64,000 nucleotides of DNA from an uncultured Pseudomonadota bacterium (GCA_903909415.1 CAIVVS010000307.1:10282-74281), one strand, 5' to 3'; positions 34,844 to 43,806 are shown, counted from the stretch's first letter. Numbers and translations are program-made. The notes: generated by a model from the sequence alone, not told the origin.

Positions 34844-35796
34844 ATATAATCAGTCCGTTATCGTATTTTGCGGCATTTTTCGCCGGCTTTGCCGTCAGTG
34901 CGGTCAGCTTCGCCGGCCCGATCGCCTATGTGCCCAACGAGCATTCCGGCACGCTGTCGCTGATCGACACCGACACCGATGCGGTGGTGGGCGAGATCCG
35001 CACCGGCGGCAAGCCGCGCGGCATCGTGGTCAGCGCCGACGGCAAGCGCCTGTACGTGAGCGACCAGTCCACCAACGCGTTGCTGGTTGTGGACATCGCC
35101 GCACGCGCCGTCAGCAGCCGCGTGGAACTGGGCGAGTCGCCCGAGGGCGTGGGCATCTCGGCCGACGGGCGCTGGGTGGCGGCCGCGAGCGAGGTGTCCA
35201 ACGGCGTGTCCATCATCGATGCCGCGACCAATGCCAAGGTCGCCACCATCAAGACCCGCGGCAAGAACCCGGAGCACGCGGTGTTCAGCCCGGACGGCAA
35301 GTGGCTGTACGTCAGCGCCGAGGACTCGGACACCGTGGACGTGATCGACATGGCAAAACGCGAGCAGGTGGCCGAGGTCAAGGTCGCGCGCCGGCCGCGC
35401 GGCATCGCCTTCAGCCCGGACGGCAAGCGCGCCTGGGTGGCCTGCGAGATGGACAGCATGGTGTTTTCCATCGCCGTGCCCGAGCACCGCGTGGTCGCCT
35501 CGTTCAAGGGCGGCGAGTTCGCCAACGGCGTGGCAATGCGCCCGGACGGCGAGCGCGTATTCGTGTCCAACGGCCGCGCCGCCTCGGTGTCGGTGATCGA
35601 CACCCGCGAGGCGCGCATCATCGACACCATCGCGGTCGGCCAGCGCCCCTGGAACATGGCGCTCACGCCCGATGGGAAGAAGCTCTATGTCGCCAACGGG
35701 CGCTCGGGCACGGTGTCGGTGATCGACGCGCAGGCCAGCCGCAAGCTGCGCGACATCCCGGTCGGCGAGCTGCCCTGGGGCGTGGTGATCCGCTAG
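34840..35796 (+). CDS. YncE-like periplasmic beta-propeller (YVTN repeat) protein
   Basis: A 318-residue secreted protein with a signal peptide to about residue 25 (VSFAG). Seven or so repeats follow, each carrying a SADGKRLYV- or SPDGKWLYV-type strand. The pattern matches the PQQ-catabolism-associated propeller family. In E. coli, yncE neighbours yncD/pqqU, and the same pairing is seen here. It may bind or scaffold a periplasmic partner rather than act as an enzyme. It overlaps the b561 gene by ATGA. Confidence 0.82.
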   Translation: MNIISPLSYFAAFFAGFAVSAVSFAGPIAYVPNEHSGTLSLIDTDTDAVVGEIRTGGKPRGIVVSADGKRLYVSDQSTNALLVVDIAARAVSSRVELGESPEGVGISADGRWVAAASEVSNGVSIIDAATNAKVATIKTRGKNPEHAVFSPDGKWLYVSAEDSDTVDVIDMAKREQVAEVKVARRPRGIAFSPDGKRAWVACEMDSMVFSIAVPEHRVVASFKGGEFANGVAMRPDGERVFVSNGRAASVSVIDTREARIIDTIAVGQRPWNMALTPDGKKLYVANGRSGTVSVIDAQASRKLRDIPVGELPWGVVIR

Positions 35797-35815
35797 CCGC
35801 CGCGCGCGCGACGCC

Positions 35816-36733
35816 ATGCCGTCCAGCCGCGCCGCGCGCCGCGATGCCCTGCTGCTGGCGGTGCTGACGCCAGCCTTCTTCGGGCTGGCGGTCACGCTGG
35901 AACTGTCCGAGGACGTGGCCCGCTTCGCCGGCGGCCACGAGCGCTGGCAGCTGGACGAGCTGCCGCTTACCCTGCTGGTGCTGTCGCTGGGACTGGCCTG
36001 GTTCGGCTGGCGGCGCCTGCGCGAGCTGCGCGTTGCCGAGGCCGCTTCCTCCGAGCTGTCGCGTCGCCTGATCACGCTGCAGGAAGAGGAGCGCCGCGGC
36101 ATCGCGCGCGAACTGCATGACGAGCTCGGCCAGTACTTCAGCGCGATCAAGGTGGATGCGATTTCCATCGGGCGTGCGCTGGGTCCGGCATCGGACGCGG
36201 ATGCGCCGCGCCGCAGCGCGCAGGCCATCGTCAAGGCGGCCGACCACATGCATGCCATCGCGCGCGGCATGCTGCAGCGCCTGCGTCCCGCCGGGCTGGA
36301 TGAGCTCGGCCTGGCGGCCTGCCTGCAGGACCTGGCCGAGACCTGGGAGCAGCGCCACGGCGTGGAGTGCGCCTTCCTGCCGTCGGGCGAACTGGGCGAG
36401 CTGCCGGAGGCGGTTGCCATCACTGCCTACCGCATCGTGCAGGAGTGCCTGAGCAACGTCGCTAGGCACGCCGGAGCGACGCGCGCCACCGTGCGGCTGG
36501 CGCGCGGCGCCGGTGCGCTGGTGCTGTCGGTGGAAGACGACGGCCGCGGCCTGCGCGCCGGTGCGGGGATGGGACTGGGCCTGCCGGGAATGCGCGAGCG
36601 CGCCGCGGCGCTGGGCGGTTCGCTGGTGGTGGATGCCTCGCCCACCGGGGGCGTGCGTGTGGGCGCGTCACTGCCCTTGCTCGGAGCGGCGTCTGCATTG
36701 GCGTCCGGGGCAGCGTCCGGGGCGGCGCCATGA
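35816..36733 (+). CDS. Membrane sensor histidine kinase (NarX/HisKA_3 type)
   Basis: A 305-residue kinase. Two hydrophobic segments (about 12-30 and 50-65) flank a short periplasmic loop of some 20 residues. A helical linker, the phosphorylated His101 (ARELHDELGQ) and an ATPase domain with NVARHA and DDGRGL follow. It should phosphorylate the response regulator whose ATG overlaps its stop. Context suggests control of the quinoprotein genes, comparable to ExaDE-type systems. The last codons carry a 12-base tandem repeat. Confidence 0.87.
   Translation: MPSSRAARRDALLLAVLTPAFFGLAVTLELSEDVARFAGGHERWQLDELPLTLLVLSLGLAWFGWRRLRELRVAEAASSELSRRLITLQEEERRGIARELHDELGQYFSAIKVDAISIGRALGPASDADAPRRSAQAIVKAADHMHAIARGMLQRLRPAGLDELGLAACLQDLAETWEQRHGVECAFLPSGELGELPEAVAITAYRIVQECLSNVARHAGATRATVRLARGAGALVLSVEDDGRGLRAGAGMGLGLPGMRERAAALGGSLVVDASPTGGVRVGASLPLLGAASALASGAASGAAP
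36689..36724 (+). repeat. 12-base tandem repeat at the 3' end of the kinase gene
   Basis: GCGTCCGGGGCA (36701-36712) and GCGTCCGGGGCG (36713-36724) follow a degenerate first unit (36689-36700). They encode an Ala/Ser/Gly tail just before the stop. Confidence 0.6.
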
Positions 36734-37374
36734 TCCGCGTGCTGCTGGTGGACGACCATGCGGTGGTGCGCGCCGGCTACCGCCGCTACCTGGAGCAGGC
36801 CGAGGGCATCAGCGTGCTGGCCGAGGCCTCCAGCGCCGACGAAGGCTATGCGGCCTGGAGCCGCGAAGCGCCCGACGTCGGCGTGGTGGACATCTCCATG
36901 CCTGGCGCGAGCGGCGTGCAGCTGGTCCGGCGCATCGTCGCGCGCGATGCGGGCGCGAGGCTGCTGGCCTTCAGCATGCATGCCGAGGCGCTGTTCGTGT
37001 CGCAGGCCATGGCCGCGGGCGCGAGCGGCTACATCACCAAGAACAGCGCGGGCGAAACCCTGATCGAGGCGGTGCGGCAGGTGCATGCCGGGCGGCGTTT
37101 CTTCAGCCCGGACGTGCAGCCGGTGGCGCTCAGCCACGCCTCGTCCACCGGCTTGCCGGCCGGGCCGGATGCGCTCACGCCCAAGGAGTTCGAGGTGTTC
37201 CGCATGCTGGCGCAGGGCACGACGCTGGCCGAAATTGCCACCGCGCTCAACCTGAGCCAGAAGACCGTGGCCAACTACCAGAGCCTGATCAAGGAAAAGC
37301 TGGGCGTGGCCACCACCGCCGCGCTGATCCACCTCGCGCTGCGCCACGGGGTGATCCGCCAGCCGGGCGGCTGA
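36730..37374 (+). CDS. NarL/FixJ-family response regulator
   Basis: A 214-residue regulator. The receiver domain has Asp8/Asp9, phospho-acceptor Asp54 (VVDISMPG) and Lys104 (ITKNSAG). The C-terminal LuxR-type HTH reads LTPKEFEVFRMLAQGTTLAEI. It overlaps the kinase by ATGA. It likely activates the downstream receptor and alcohol dehydrogenase genes, but no binding site was recognised. Confidence 0.9.
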   Translation: MIRVLLVDDHAVVRAGYRRYLEQAEGISVLAEASSADEGYAAWSREAPDVGVVDISMPGASGVQLVRRIVARDAGARLLAFSMHAEALFVSQAMAAGASGYITKNSAGETLIEAVRQVHAGRRFFSPDVQPVALSHASSTGLPAGPDALTPKEFEVFRMLAQGTTLAEIATALNLSQKTVANYQSLIKEKLGVATTAALIHLALRHGVIRQPGG

Positions 37375-37462
37375 GCCCGGCCTGCCGCGCGGGTCGGGAG
37401 TTTCTCCCGAGGCAGCACGCGAGCCGCTTGCTACAGTCCCCGCCCTTGGAGGGGGGGAGCAG

Positions 37463-40021
37463 GTGCGCAAGGCGGGTTCATCCATGTTCGCGGCACGCGG
37501 CGCTGTGGCGCTCGCGCTGCTGGCGGCTTGTCCCGTCCCTGCGCAAACGGCCGGGCAAGCCCCGGCGCGTTCGGCCGAGGACGAGAGCCGGCTGTTCACC
37601 GACCACCTGCCCGCGGTGCAGGTGATAGGCGTCACGCCGCTGCCCGGCCTCGCCGTGCCGCGCTCGCAGGTGCCGGCGGCGGTGCAATCGGGCACGGCCG
37701 AGGACATCGAGCGCAGCGGCGCGCGCGGCATCGCCGACTACCTGCAGCGCGGCTTCAACGGCGTGTTCGTGAACGAGCTGCAGGGCAACCCTTTCCAGCC
37801 GGACGTCAATTACCGCGGCTACACCGCCTCGCCGCTGCTGGGCACGCCGCAGGGCCTGTCACTCTACATGGACGGCGTGCGCCTGAACCAGCCGTTTGGG
37901 GACGTGGTCAGCTGGGACCTGATCCCGCGCGCGGCGATCGCCACGGTGTCGCTGCTGCCCGGGTCCAACCCGATGTACGGGCTGAACACGCTGGGCGGCG
38001 CGATCGCGATGCAGACCAAGGACGGGCTGCGCCATCCCGGCAGCTCGGCGCAGGCGAAGCTCGGTTCCTTCGGCCGGCGCAGCGCCGAGTTCGAGCATGG
38101 CGGCGCCAACGCGGCGGGCCTGGACTGGTACGTCACCGGTTCTGCCTTCGGCGAGGATGGCTGGCGCACCGCGTCCTCGAGCAAGCTGTCGCAGTGGTTC
38201 GGCAAGCTCGGCTGGAGCGGCGGCCCGACCCGGGCCTGGATGAGCTTTGCCTACGCCGACAGCCGGCTGAACGGAAACGGCCTGCAGGAGCAGCGCATGC
38301 TGGCGCTGGACCGCGCCAGCGTCTACACGCAGCCCGACACCACCGAGAACCGCTCCGGCTTCCTGACGCTCTCCCTGACCCATTCGCTCGACGAGGACAC
38401 GCGCCTGTCGGGCAATGCCTGGTACCGGCGCATCGACACGCGCACGTTCAACGCCGACATCAACGAGGGCGCGCTGGACCAGTCGGTGTACCAGCCGAAC
38501 GCGGCCGAGCGCGCCGCGCTCACCGCCGCGGGCTACACCGGCTTCCCGGCGGCGGGCGAGAGCGCCGCCAACACGCCGTTCCCGTTCTGGCGCTGCATCG
38601 CGAACGTGCTGCGCCGTGACGAGCCGGCAGAAAAGTGCAGCGGCCTGATCAACCGCACGCGCAGCAGCCAGTCGCAGTACGGCGCCTCGGGCCAAGTCGC
38701 GCACGCGGGACGGATCGCGGGCCTGCGCCACCAGCTGACCGCGGGCGCGGCGCTGGACCTGGCGCGCACCCGTTTCACGCAGGGCACGCAACTCGGCTAC
38801 CTCAACCCGGACCGCACCGTGACCCCGGTGAATGCCTTCGGCGACGGCGTCAACGGCGGCAACGTGGACGGCGCGCCCTACGACACGCGCGTGGACCTGG
38901 ACGCCGCCTCGCGCACCTGGAGCGTGTTCGCCACCGACACCATGGCGCTGTCCGAAGCCTGGCACCTGACCGCCTCCGGGCGCTACAACCACACCAGCGT
39001 GCGCAACCGCGACGGCATCAACCCCGGCGGCGGGGCGCGCTCGCTGGACGGCGACCACCGCTTCATGCGCTTCAATCCGGCGATCGGACTGAACTTCAGT
39101 CCCGACCTCGCCACCAGCATCTGGGCCGGCTGGAACCAGGGCAGCCGCGCGCCGACCGCGATCGAGCTCGGCTGCGCCAATCCGGCCCAGCCCTGCCGCC
39201 TGCCCAACTCCATGGCCGGCGACCCGCCGCTCAAGCAGGTGATCGCGCGCACCCTGGAGGTTGGCGCGCGCGGTGGTGCCAGCGGCGGGCTGCAGTGGAA
39301 TGCCAGCGCCTTCCGCGCCGAGAACCATGACGACATCCTGTTCGTCGCCTCGCCCAACAACGCCCAGTTCGGCTATTTCCGCAACGTCGGCATGACGCGG
39401 CGCGAGGGACTGGAACTCGGCCTGCGCGCCGCGGCGCGCGCGCTCAGCGGCGGCGTGCAGTACAGCCTGGTCCACGCCACCTACCAGACCGAGGAGCTGG
39501 TCAACGGCAATGGCAACAGCACCAACGCCTCCGGCCGCGGCCTGGAGGGCAACATCCGCATCCGCCCGGGCGACCGCATCCCGCTGGTGCCGCTGCAACA
39601 GCTCAAGCTGCACGCTGACTGGCAGGCGGCGCCGGGTGTGTCGCTGGGCGCGAATGTCGTGGCGGTGGGCAGTTCCTACGCGCGCGGCAACGAGAACAAC
39701 CTGCACAGCCCCGACGGCAGCAGGTACCTCGGGCCGGGCAAGTCGCCGGGCTACGCGGTGCTCAACCTGTCGGCGCAGTTCCGGGTCGAACCGGCGCTGC
39801 GCATCACGCTGCAGGTGGACAACCTGTTCGACCGGCGCTACGGCACTGCAGCACAGCTTGGGCCGACCGGCTTCGACGCGAGCGGCAACTTCACCGCCCG
39901 GCCGTTTCCTGCCATCGGCACGGCCTTTCCGGTGCAGCAGGCGACGTTCTTCGCGCCGGGCGCGCCGCGCGCCTTGTGGGTCGGGTTGCGCTACAGCTTC
40001 GACGCACCCCGCGGCGGTTGA
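37463..40021 (+). CDS. TonB-dependent outer-membrane receptor (second in the quinoprotein locus)
   Basis: An 852-residue receptor starting with GTG at 37463 after a G-rich ribosome site. The signal peptide ends near PVPAQT, followed by a TonB-box-like AVQVIG and plug motifs such as YRGYTASPLLGTPQGL and GGAIAMQTK. The barrel ends in FDAPRGG, without a typical terminal aromatic. It is quite unlike the PqqU-type receptor upstream. Its place just before a probable lanthanide enzyme gene raises the possibility of a metal-chelate substrate, which the sequence does not prove. Confidence 0.85.
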   Translation: MRKAGSSMFAARGAVALALLAACPVPAQTAGQAPARSAEDESRLFTDHLPAVQVIGVTPLPGLAVPRSQVPAAVQSGTAEDIERSGARGIADYLQRGFNGVFVNELQGNPFQPDVNYRGYTASPLLGTPQGLSLYMDGVRLNQPFGDVVSWDLIPRAAIATVSLLPGSNPMYGLNTLGGAIAMQTKDGLRHPGSSAQAKLGSFGRRSAEFEHGGANAAGLDWYVTGSAFGEDGWRTASSSKLSQWFGKLGWSGGPTRAWMSFAYADSRLNGNGLQEQRMLALDRASVYTQPDTTENRSGFLTLSLTHSLDEDTRLSGNAWYRRIDTRTFNADINEGALDQSVYQPNAAERAALTAAGYTGFPAAGESAANTPFPFWRCIANVLRRDEPAEKCSGLINRTRSSQSQYGASGQVAHAGRIAGLRHQLTAGAALDLARTRFTQGTQLGYLNPDRTVTPVNAFGDGVNGGNVDGAPYDTRVDLDAASRTWSVFATDTMALSEAWHLTASGRYNHTSVRNRDGINPGGGARSLDGDHRFMRFNPAIGLNFSPDLATSIWAGWNQGSRAPTAIELGCANPAQPCRLPNSMAGDPPLKQVIARTLEVGARGGASGGLQWNASAFRAENHDDILFVASPNNAQFGYFRNVGMTRREGLELGLRAAARALSGGVQYSLVHATYQTEELVNGNGNSTNASGRGLEGNIRIRPGDRIPLVPLQQLKLHADWQAAPGVSLGANVVAVGSSYARGNENNLHSPDGSRYLGPGKSPGYAVLNLSAQFRVEPALRITLQVDNLFDRRYGTAAQLGPTGFDASGNFTARPFPAIGTAFPVQQATFFAPGAPRALWVGLRYSFDAPRGG

Positions 40022-40180
40022 GCAGGCGCCCACCGGCCGCCGTTGCCGCGCCGGCGCGGTGTTTCCACCCCGGCAGATGGCTCCCGCTGGCGTGGTTTGG
40101 TAGTAGCATCCTCCCCGGGGAACGCTCGTCAGGGCGGCACGCGACCATACAGGCGCGTGGAAAATAACAAGGAGGGGAGC

Positions 40181-41875
40181 ATGAAGAACATCATCATTTC
40201 GGCCGCTGTGGCCGCTGCCGCGGCATTGGTGCCCGCGACACAGGTGCTGGCCCAGTCGGCCCAGGACCTTCAGAACGACCACAAGACCAACGGCGACGTT
40301 CTGGTCTACGGCATGGGCTACGAGGCCCAGCGCTACAGCACGCTGAGCAAGATCAACAAGGCCAACGTCAAGCGCCTGGTGCCCAAGTGGTCGTATTCGA
40401 TCACCGACAACCGGGGCGCCGAGGCCTTCCCGGTCATCAAGGACGGGGTGATCTACACCACCGCGCACAATGCCACCGTGGCCGTGGATGCCATGACCGG
40501 CAAGCAGGTCTGGCGCGTGAACCACGACTACCCGCCGGAGACACTGCGTGCGGTCTGCTGCGGCATCGTCAACCGCGGCGTCGCCATGTACGAAGGCAAG
40601 ATCATCCGCTCGCTGCTGGACAACCAGGTCATCGCGCTCGACGCGAAGACCGGCAAGGAAATCTGGCGGACCGCCTCACCCGCGCCCGCGACGGCCGCCA
40701 ACGGCTACGCCATGACCGGCGCGCCGCTGATCGCCAACGGCACGGTGGTGGTCGGCGTGGCCGGCGCGGAATACGCGCACCGCGGCTTCATCGAGGGCTA
40801 CGACGTCAACACCGGCCGCCACCTCTGGCGCCACTGGAACACCGCCGTGCCCGGCGAGAAGGGCGGCGAAACCTGGCCCGGCGACACCGCCATGGTCGGC
40901 GGCGGCAGCTCCTGGGTGACCGGCGCGTACGACCCGGAACTGGACCTGGTGTACTGGGGCACGGGCAACCCCTCGCCGTGGAACGCGCGCGGCCGCAAGG
41001 GTGACAACCTGTACACCAACTCGATCATCGCGCTGCGTCCCAAGACCGGCGAGCGGGTCTGGTACTACCAGCACACGCCGGGCGACCCGTTCGACTACGA
41101 CGGCGTGGCCCAGCCGGTGCTGGCCACCATCAAGGTGGACGGCAAGCCGCGCAAGGTGCTGATGCAGGCGCCGCGCAACGGCTTCCTGTACGTGCTGGAC
41201 CGGGCCGACGGCAAGGTCCTGGCGGCCAACGCATTCGAGAAGGTGAACTGGGCCGACGGCGTGGACCTGGCCACCGGCCGCCCGAAGGTGAACGCGGTGT
41301 TCCAGGGCGCGCTGGACGGCAAGAAGGTCGAGGTCTGGCCATCGGTCACCGGTGGCACGAACTGGCAGCACATGTCCTTCGACCCCAAGGCCGGCATGGC
41401 GTACATCAACACCATCCACATCGGCATGACCTACGAGGCGCCGGATCCGGAGAACTACAAGCCCGGCCAGCCCTCCGGTCCGGGGTCGGTCAAGCGCACC
41501 ACGGTCACCGACAATCCGAACGTGCGTGGCTTCCTCAAGGCGATCAACCCGATGACCGGCAAGGTCAAGTGGGAAGTGCCCTACAAGAGCCCGAACTTCT
41601 CGTCGACCCTGGTGACCGCCGGCGGCATCGTGTTCACCGGCGTGATGACCGGCGAGTTCGAGGCGCGTGATGCCGCCACTGGCAAGCTGCTGTGGAGCTT
41701 CCAGACCCCGTCGGGCATCCTCGGCCAGCCGGTGACCTGGGAGAAGGACGGCAAGCAGTACGTGACCATCATGAGCGGCATCGGCGGCGTGTACGCGCTG
41801 CGTGCCGGCGACCCGAACCTGGTGAACGTGCCCGCCGGCGCGTCGCTCTGGACCTTCGGGCTGTTCGACAAGTAA
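40181..41875 (+). CDS. PQQ-dependent alcohol dehydrogenase, lanthanide-type signature
   Basis: A 564-residue periplasmic quinoprotein. GGAGGGG (40171-40177) precedes the ATG, and the signal peptide ends at VLAQS. The eight-bladed propeller contains the vicinal Cys126-Cys127 disulfide ring that packs on PQQ. Metal ligands are Glu197 (GAEYAHRG), Asn263 (WGTGNPSPW) and catalytic Asp305. Asp307 follows in FDYDG; this extra aspartate is the mark of lanthanide-dependent XoxF/ExaF/PedH enzymes, where calcium enzymes have Ala or Ser. It oxidises an alcohol or aldehyde and passes electrons to the cytochrome c at 42362. Confidence 0.9.
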   Translation: MKNIIISAAVAAAAALVPATQVLAQSAQDLQNDHKTNGDVLVYGMGYEAQRYSTLSKINKANVKRLVPKWSYSITDNRGAEAFPVIKDGVIYTTAHNATVAVDAMTGKQVWRVNHDYPPETLRAVCCGIVNRGVAMYEGKIIRSLLDNQVIALDAKTGKEIWRTASPAPATAANGYAMTGAPLIANGTVVVGVAGAEYAHRGFIEGYDVNTGRHLWRHWNTAVPGEKGGETWPGDTAMVGGGSSWVTGAYDPELDLVYWGTGNPSPWNARGRKGDNLYTNSIIALRPKTGERVWYYQHTPGDPFDYDGVAQPVLATIKVDGKPRKVLMQAPRNGFLYVLDRADGKVLAANAFEKVNWADGVDLATGRPKVNAVFQGALDGKKVEVWPSVTGGTNWQHMSFDPKAGMAYINTIHIGMTYEAPDPENYKPGQPSGPGSVKRTTVTDNPNVRGFLKAINPMTGKVKWEVPYKSPNFSSTLVTAGGIVFTGVMTGEFEARDAATGKLLWSFQTPSGILGQPVTWEKDGKQYVTIMSGIGGVYALRAGDPNLVNVPAGASLWTFGLFDK

Positions 41876-41897
41876 GCTGCGACTCTGCAAGCGCCCA

Positions 41898-41928
41898 CCG
41901 GGCCCGGCGGTTCCACCGCCGGGCCCGG
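41898..41928. terminator. Strong hairpin after the alcohol dehydrogenase gene
   Basis: A 13-base perfect GC stem (41898-41910 with 41916-41928) encloses TTCCA. It starts 23 bases past the dehydrogenase stop. Only two T residues follow, so it may stabilise the mRNA end or attenuate rather than fully terminate. Confidence 0.55.
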
Positions 41929-41950
41929 TTCGCATCAGGCCAGGAACACC

Positions 41951-42256
41951 ATGCACCTTCCAAAATCCGTTCTTGCCGCGTTGATGGTTGCCGCGACCGT
42001 CGCCGCGGCCGCCCTGCCGTCGGGCCATGCCTCAGCCCAGTCCTGCGACTTCGCGCCGGTGAAGAAGGAGATCGACACCGTCCTCGACCAGGACAAGGAT
42101 CGCGGCGAACGCTTCCGCAAGCGCGTCGCCGATGGCGATGACTCGATGAAGGTGCTGACCCAGCTCGCGCCCGCAGAGCTGCGCGCCATGATCGACAACT
42201 GCCGCTGTTTCGCGGCCGAATACCTCGCCAAGCGCGGCTATCCGCCGGCTCATTGA
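41951..42256 (+). CDS. Small secreted protein of unknown function in the quinoprotein locus
   Basis: A 101-residue protein. The ATG is preceded by CAGGAA. Residues 1-30 form a signal peptide ending SAQ. The mature part is short, charged and helical, with Cys32 and a CRC motif (Cys84, Cys86). I recognise no family. Its position between the dehydrogenase and its cytochrome suggests a periplasmic accessory or small subunit. Disulfide bonding of the cysteines is likely. Confidence 0.7.
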   Translation: MHLPKSVLAALMVAATVAAAALPSGHASAQSCDFAPVKKEIDTVLDQDKDRGERFRKRVADGDDSMKVLTQLAPAELRAMIDNCRCFAAEYLAKRGYPPAH

Positions 42257-42321
42257 ATACGGCCGACTGAGCCCGGCCCGCCGAACCGGTGATCGAACTG
42301 GGACCCGCGCCGGACCGGCCA

Positions 42322-42349
42322 GCCCACGAACCCGCAAACCCACGAACCG
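42322..42349 (+). repeat. Imperfect direct repeat ahead of the cytochrome c gene
   Basis: The decamer CCCACGAACC occurs at 42323-42332 and again at about 42339-42348. It lies in the gap between the small secreted protein and cytochrome c genes. Confidence 0.4.
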
Positions 42350-42361
42350 ACTGGAATCGAC

Positions 42362-42673
42362 GTGCGAGCAACCTTGACTGCAATGCTGCTGGCTGCGGCC
42401 GGATTCGCGTCCCCCGCCGCCGCACAGGACCAGAAGAAAATCGACGCCGGCGAGCGCGTCTACAACAACTACTGCTTCACCTGCCACGGCGAGAACCTGG
42501 TCAATACCGGCCAGACCTTCGACTTGCGCCGGCTGCGCGCGGACGAACGCCAGCGCTTCGACAACTCGGTGCGCAACGGCAAGAACCAGATGCCGCCGTG
42601 GAAGGACGTGCTTTCCGGCGAGCAGATCGATAACCTGTGGAGTTACGTCCGCGCAAACAGCACCGCGAAGTAG
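42362..42673 (+). CDS. Secreted c-type cytochrome, single haem
   Basis: A 103-residue protein from GTG 42362. A signal peptide ends near PAAAQ. The haem motif CFTCH gives Cys38, Cys41 and His42, and Met77 in QMPPW is the likely axial methionine. It is class I, of the kind that accepts electrons from quinoprotein alcohol dehydrogenases. The ribosome site (GGAA) is weak. Confidence 0.88.
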   Translation: MRATLTAMLLAAAGFASPAAAQDQKKIDAGERVYNNYCFTCHGENLVNTGQTFDLRRLRADERQRFDNSVRNGKNQMPPWKDVLSGEQIDNLWSYVRANSTAK

Positions 42674-42757
42674 GCGCAACCCAGAAGCTGCGGCGACGCA
42701 ATCCAGGCGAAGCAAGCCGGGACACCCCTTTCCAACCAGGCATGTGAAGGCGACGCG

Positions 42758-43777
42758 ATGAAAATTGACATCTACAACCATGTGATGCCGGTTCGTTACC
42801 TCGAGATGATGAAGCTGCACTCGAAGGACGCCGGCATCGTGAAGCGCATGTCGTCGCTGCGCATGCTCTGGGACATCGAGGCGCGCGTCGAGATGCTGCG
42901 CAGCAAGTTCCCCGACGTGCGCCAGGTGCTGACCCTGTCCCTGCCCTCCCCCGAGCTGGTCGGCGGTCCCGACCTGTCGCCGGAGCTGGCGCGCATCGCC
43001 AACGACGACATGGCCGCCATGGTCGCGAAGTGGCCCGACGTGTTCCCGGCCTTCATCGCCTCGCTGCCGATGAACAACATCCCGGCGGCGCTGGAGGAGA
43101 TGGACCGCGCCATCGACAAGCTCGGCGCGCGCGGCGTGCAGATCTGCACCAGCGTCAACGGCCGCGCGCTGGACGAGCCCGAGTACTTCCCGGTGTTCGA
43201 GCGCGTCACCAACAAGCACGACCTGCCGATCTTCATGCACCCGGCGCGTCCCGCGACGCGCGCCGACTACGCCAACGAGCCCAAGTCCAAGTACGAGATC
43301 TGGCAGGTGCTGGGCTGGCCGTTCGAGACCAGCGTGGCGATGTCGCGCATGGTGTTCTCCGGCTTCTTCGAGAAGCTGCCGAACATGCGCCTTATCACGC
43401 ACCATTGCGGCGCGATGATCCCGTTCCTGGCCGGCCGCGCCGAGACGCTCTGGGCGCAGCTGGGCGCACGCAGCGCCGACGAGAACTACGACGAGCTGCT
43501 GAAGAACATGAAGAAGGCGCCGATCGAGTACTTCAAGATGTTCTACGCCGACACGGTGCTGGGCGGCTCGTCCTCGGCGCTGCGCTGCGGCCTGGACTTC
43601 TTCGGCGCTGACAAGGTGGTGTTCGCCAGCGACTGCCCGTTCGACCCCGAGGGCGGCCCGATGTTCATCCGCGAGGGCGTGCGCTCGGTCGAGGACCTGA
43701 ACCTGTCCGAGGACGACAAGCGCAAGATCTACTTCGGCAACGCGCTCAAGCTGCTGAAGATGAAGGCGCCGCAGTAG
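42758..43777 (+). CDS. Amidohydrolase-2 (ACMSD-like) family protein
   Basis: A 339-residue TIM-barrel protein of the aminocarboxymuconate-semialdehyde/resorcylate decarboxylase group. It has the later metal or catalytic segments FMHPARP, THHCGAM and ASDCPF. The first motif, normally DxHxH, reads DIYNHVMP, so the first histidine is Tyr. Metal binding may differ from the prototype, or a neighbouring residue may stand in. It heads an operon with a NIPSNAP protein and a secreted esterase. A decarboxylase or hydrolase of an aromatic acid is likely. Confidence 0.8.
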   Translation: MKIDIYNHVMPVRYLEMMKLHSKDAGIVKRMSSLRMLWDIEARVEMLRSKFPDVRQVLTLSLPSPELVGGPDLSPELARIANDDMAAMVAKWPDVFPAFIASLPMNNIPAALEEMDRAIDKLGARGVQICTSVNGRALDEPEYFPVFERVTNKHDLPIFMHPARPATRADYANEPKSKYEIWQVLGWPFETSVAMSRMVFSGFFEKLPNMRLITHHCGAMIPFLAGRAETLWAQLGARSADENYDELLKNMKKAPIEYFKMFYADTVLGGSSSALRCGLDFFGADKVVFASDCPFDPEGGPMFIREGVRSVEDLNLSEDDKRKIYFGNALKLLKMKAPQ

Positions 43778-43806
43778 GCCCGCCACCACGCCAACCGGAG
43801 ATTGCC

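Noticed and set aside
37463..40021. Naming the second TonB receptor a lanthanophore receptor
   Set aside because: The idea rests only on its position next to a probable lanthanide enzyme. No ligand-specific motif is visible.
37859..40525. An 888-codon minus-strand frame over the second TonB receptor
   Set aside because: Same reason: low-complexity composition and a well-defined receptor on the other strand.
41898..41928. Treating the 13-base-pair hairpin as a certain rho-independent terminator
   Set aside because: It lacks a T-tract and the following genes belong to the same functional set, so read-through is likely.
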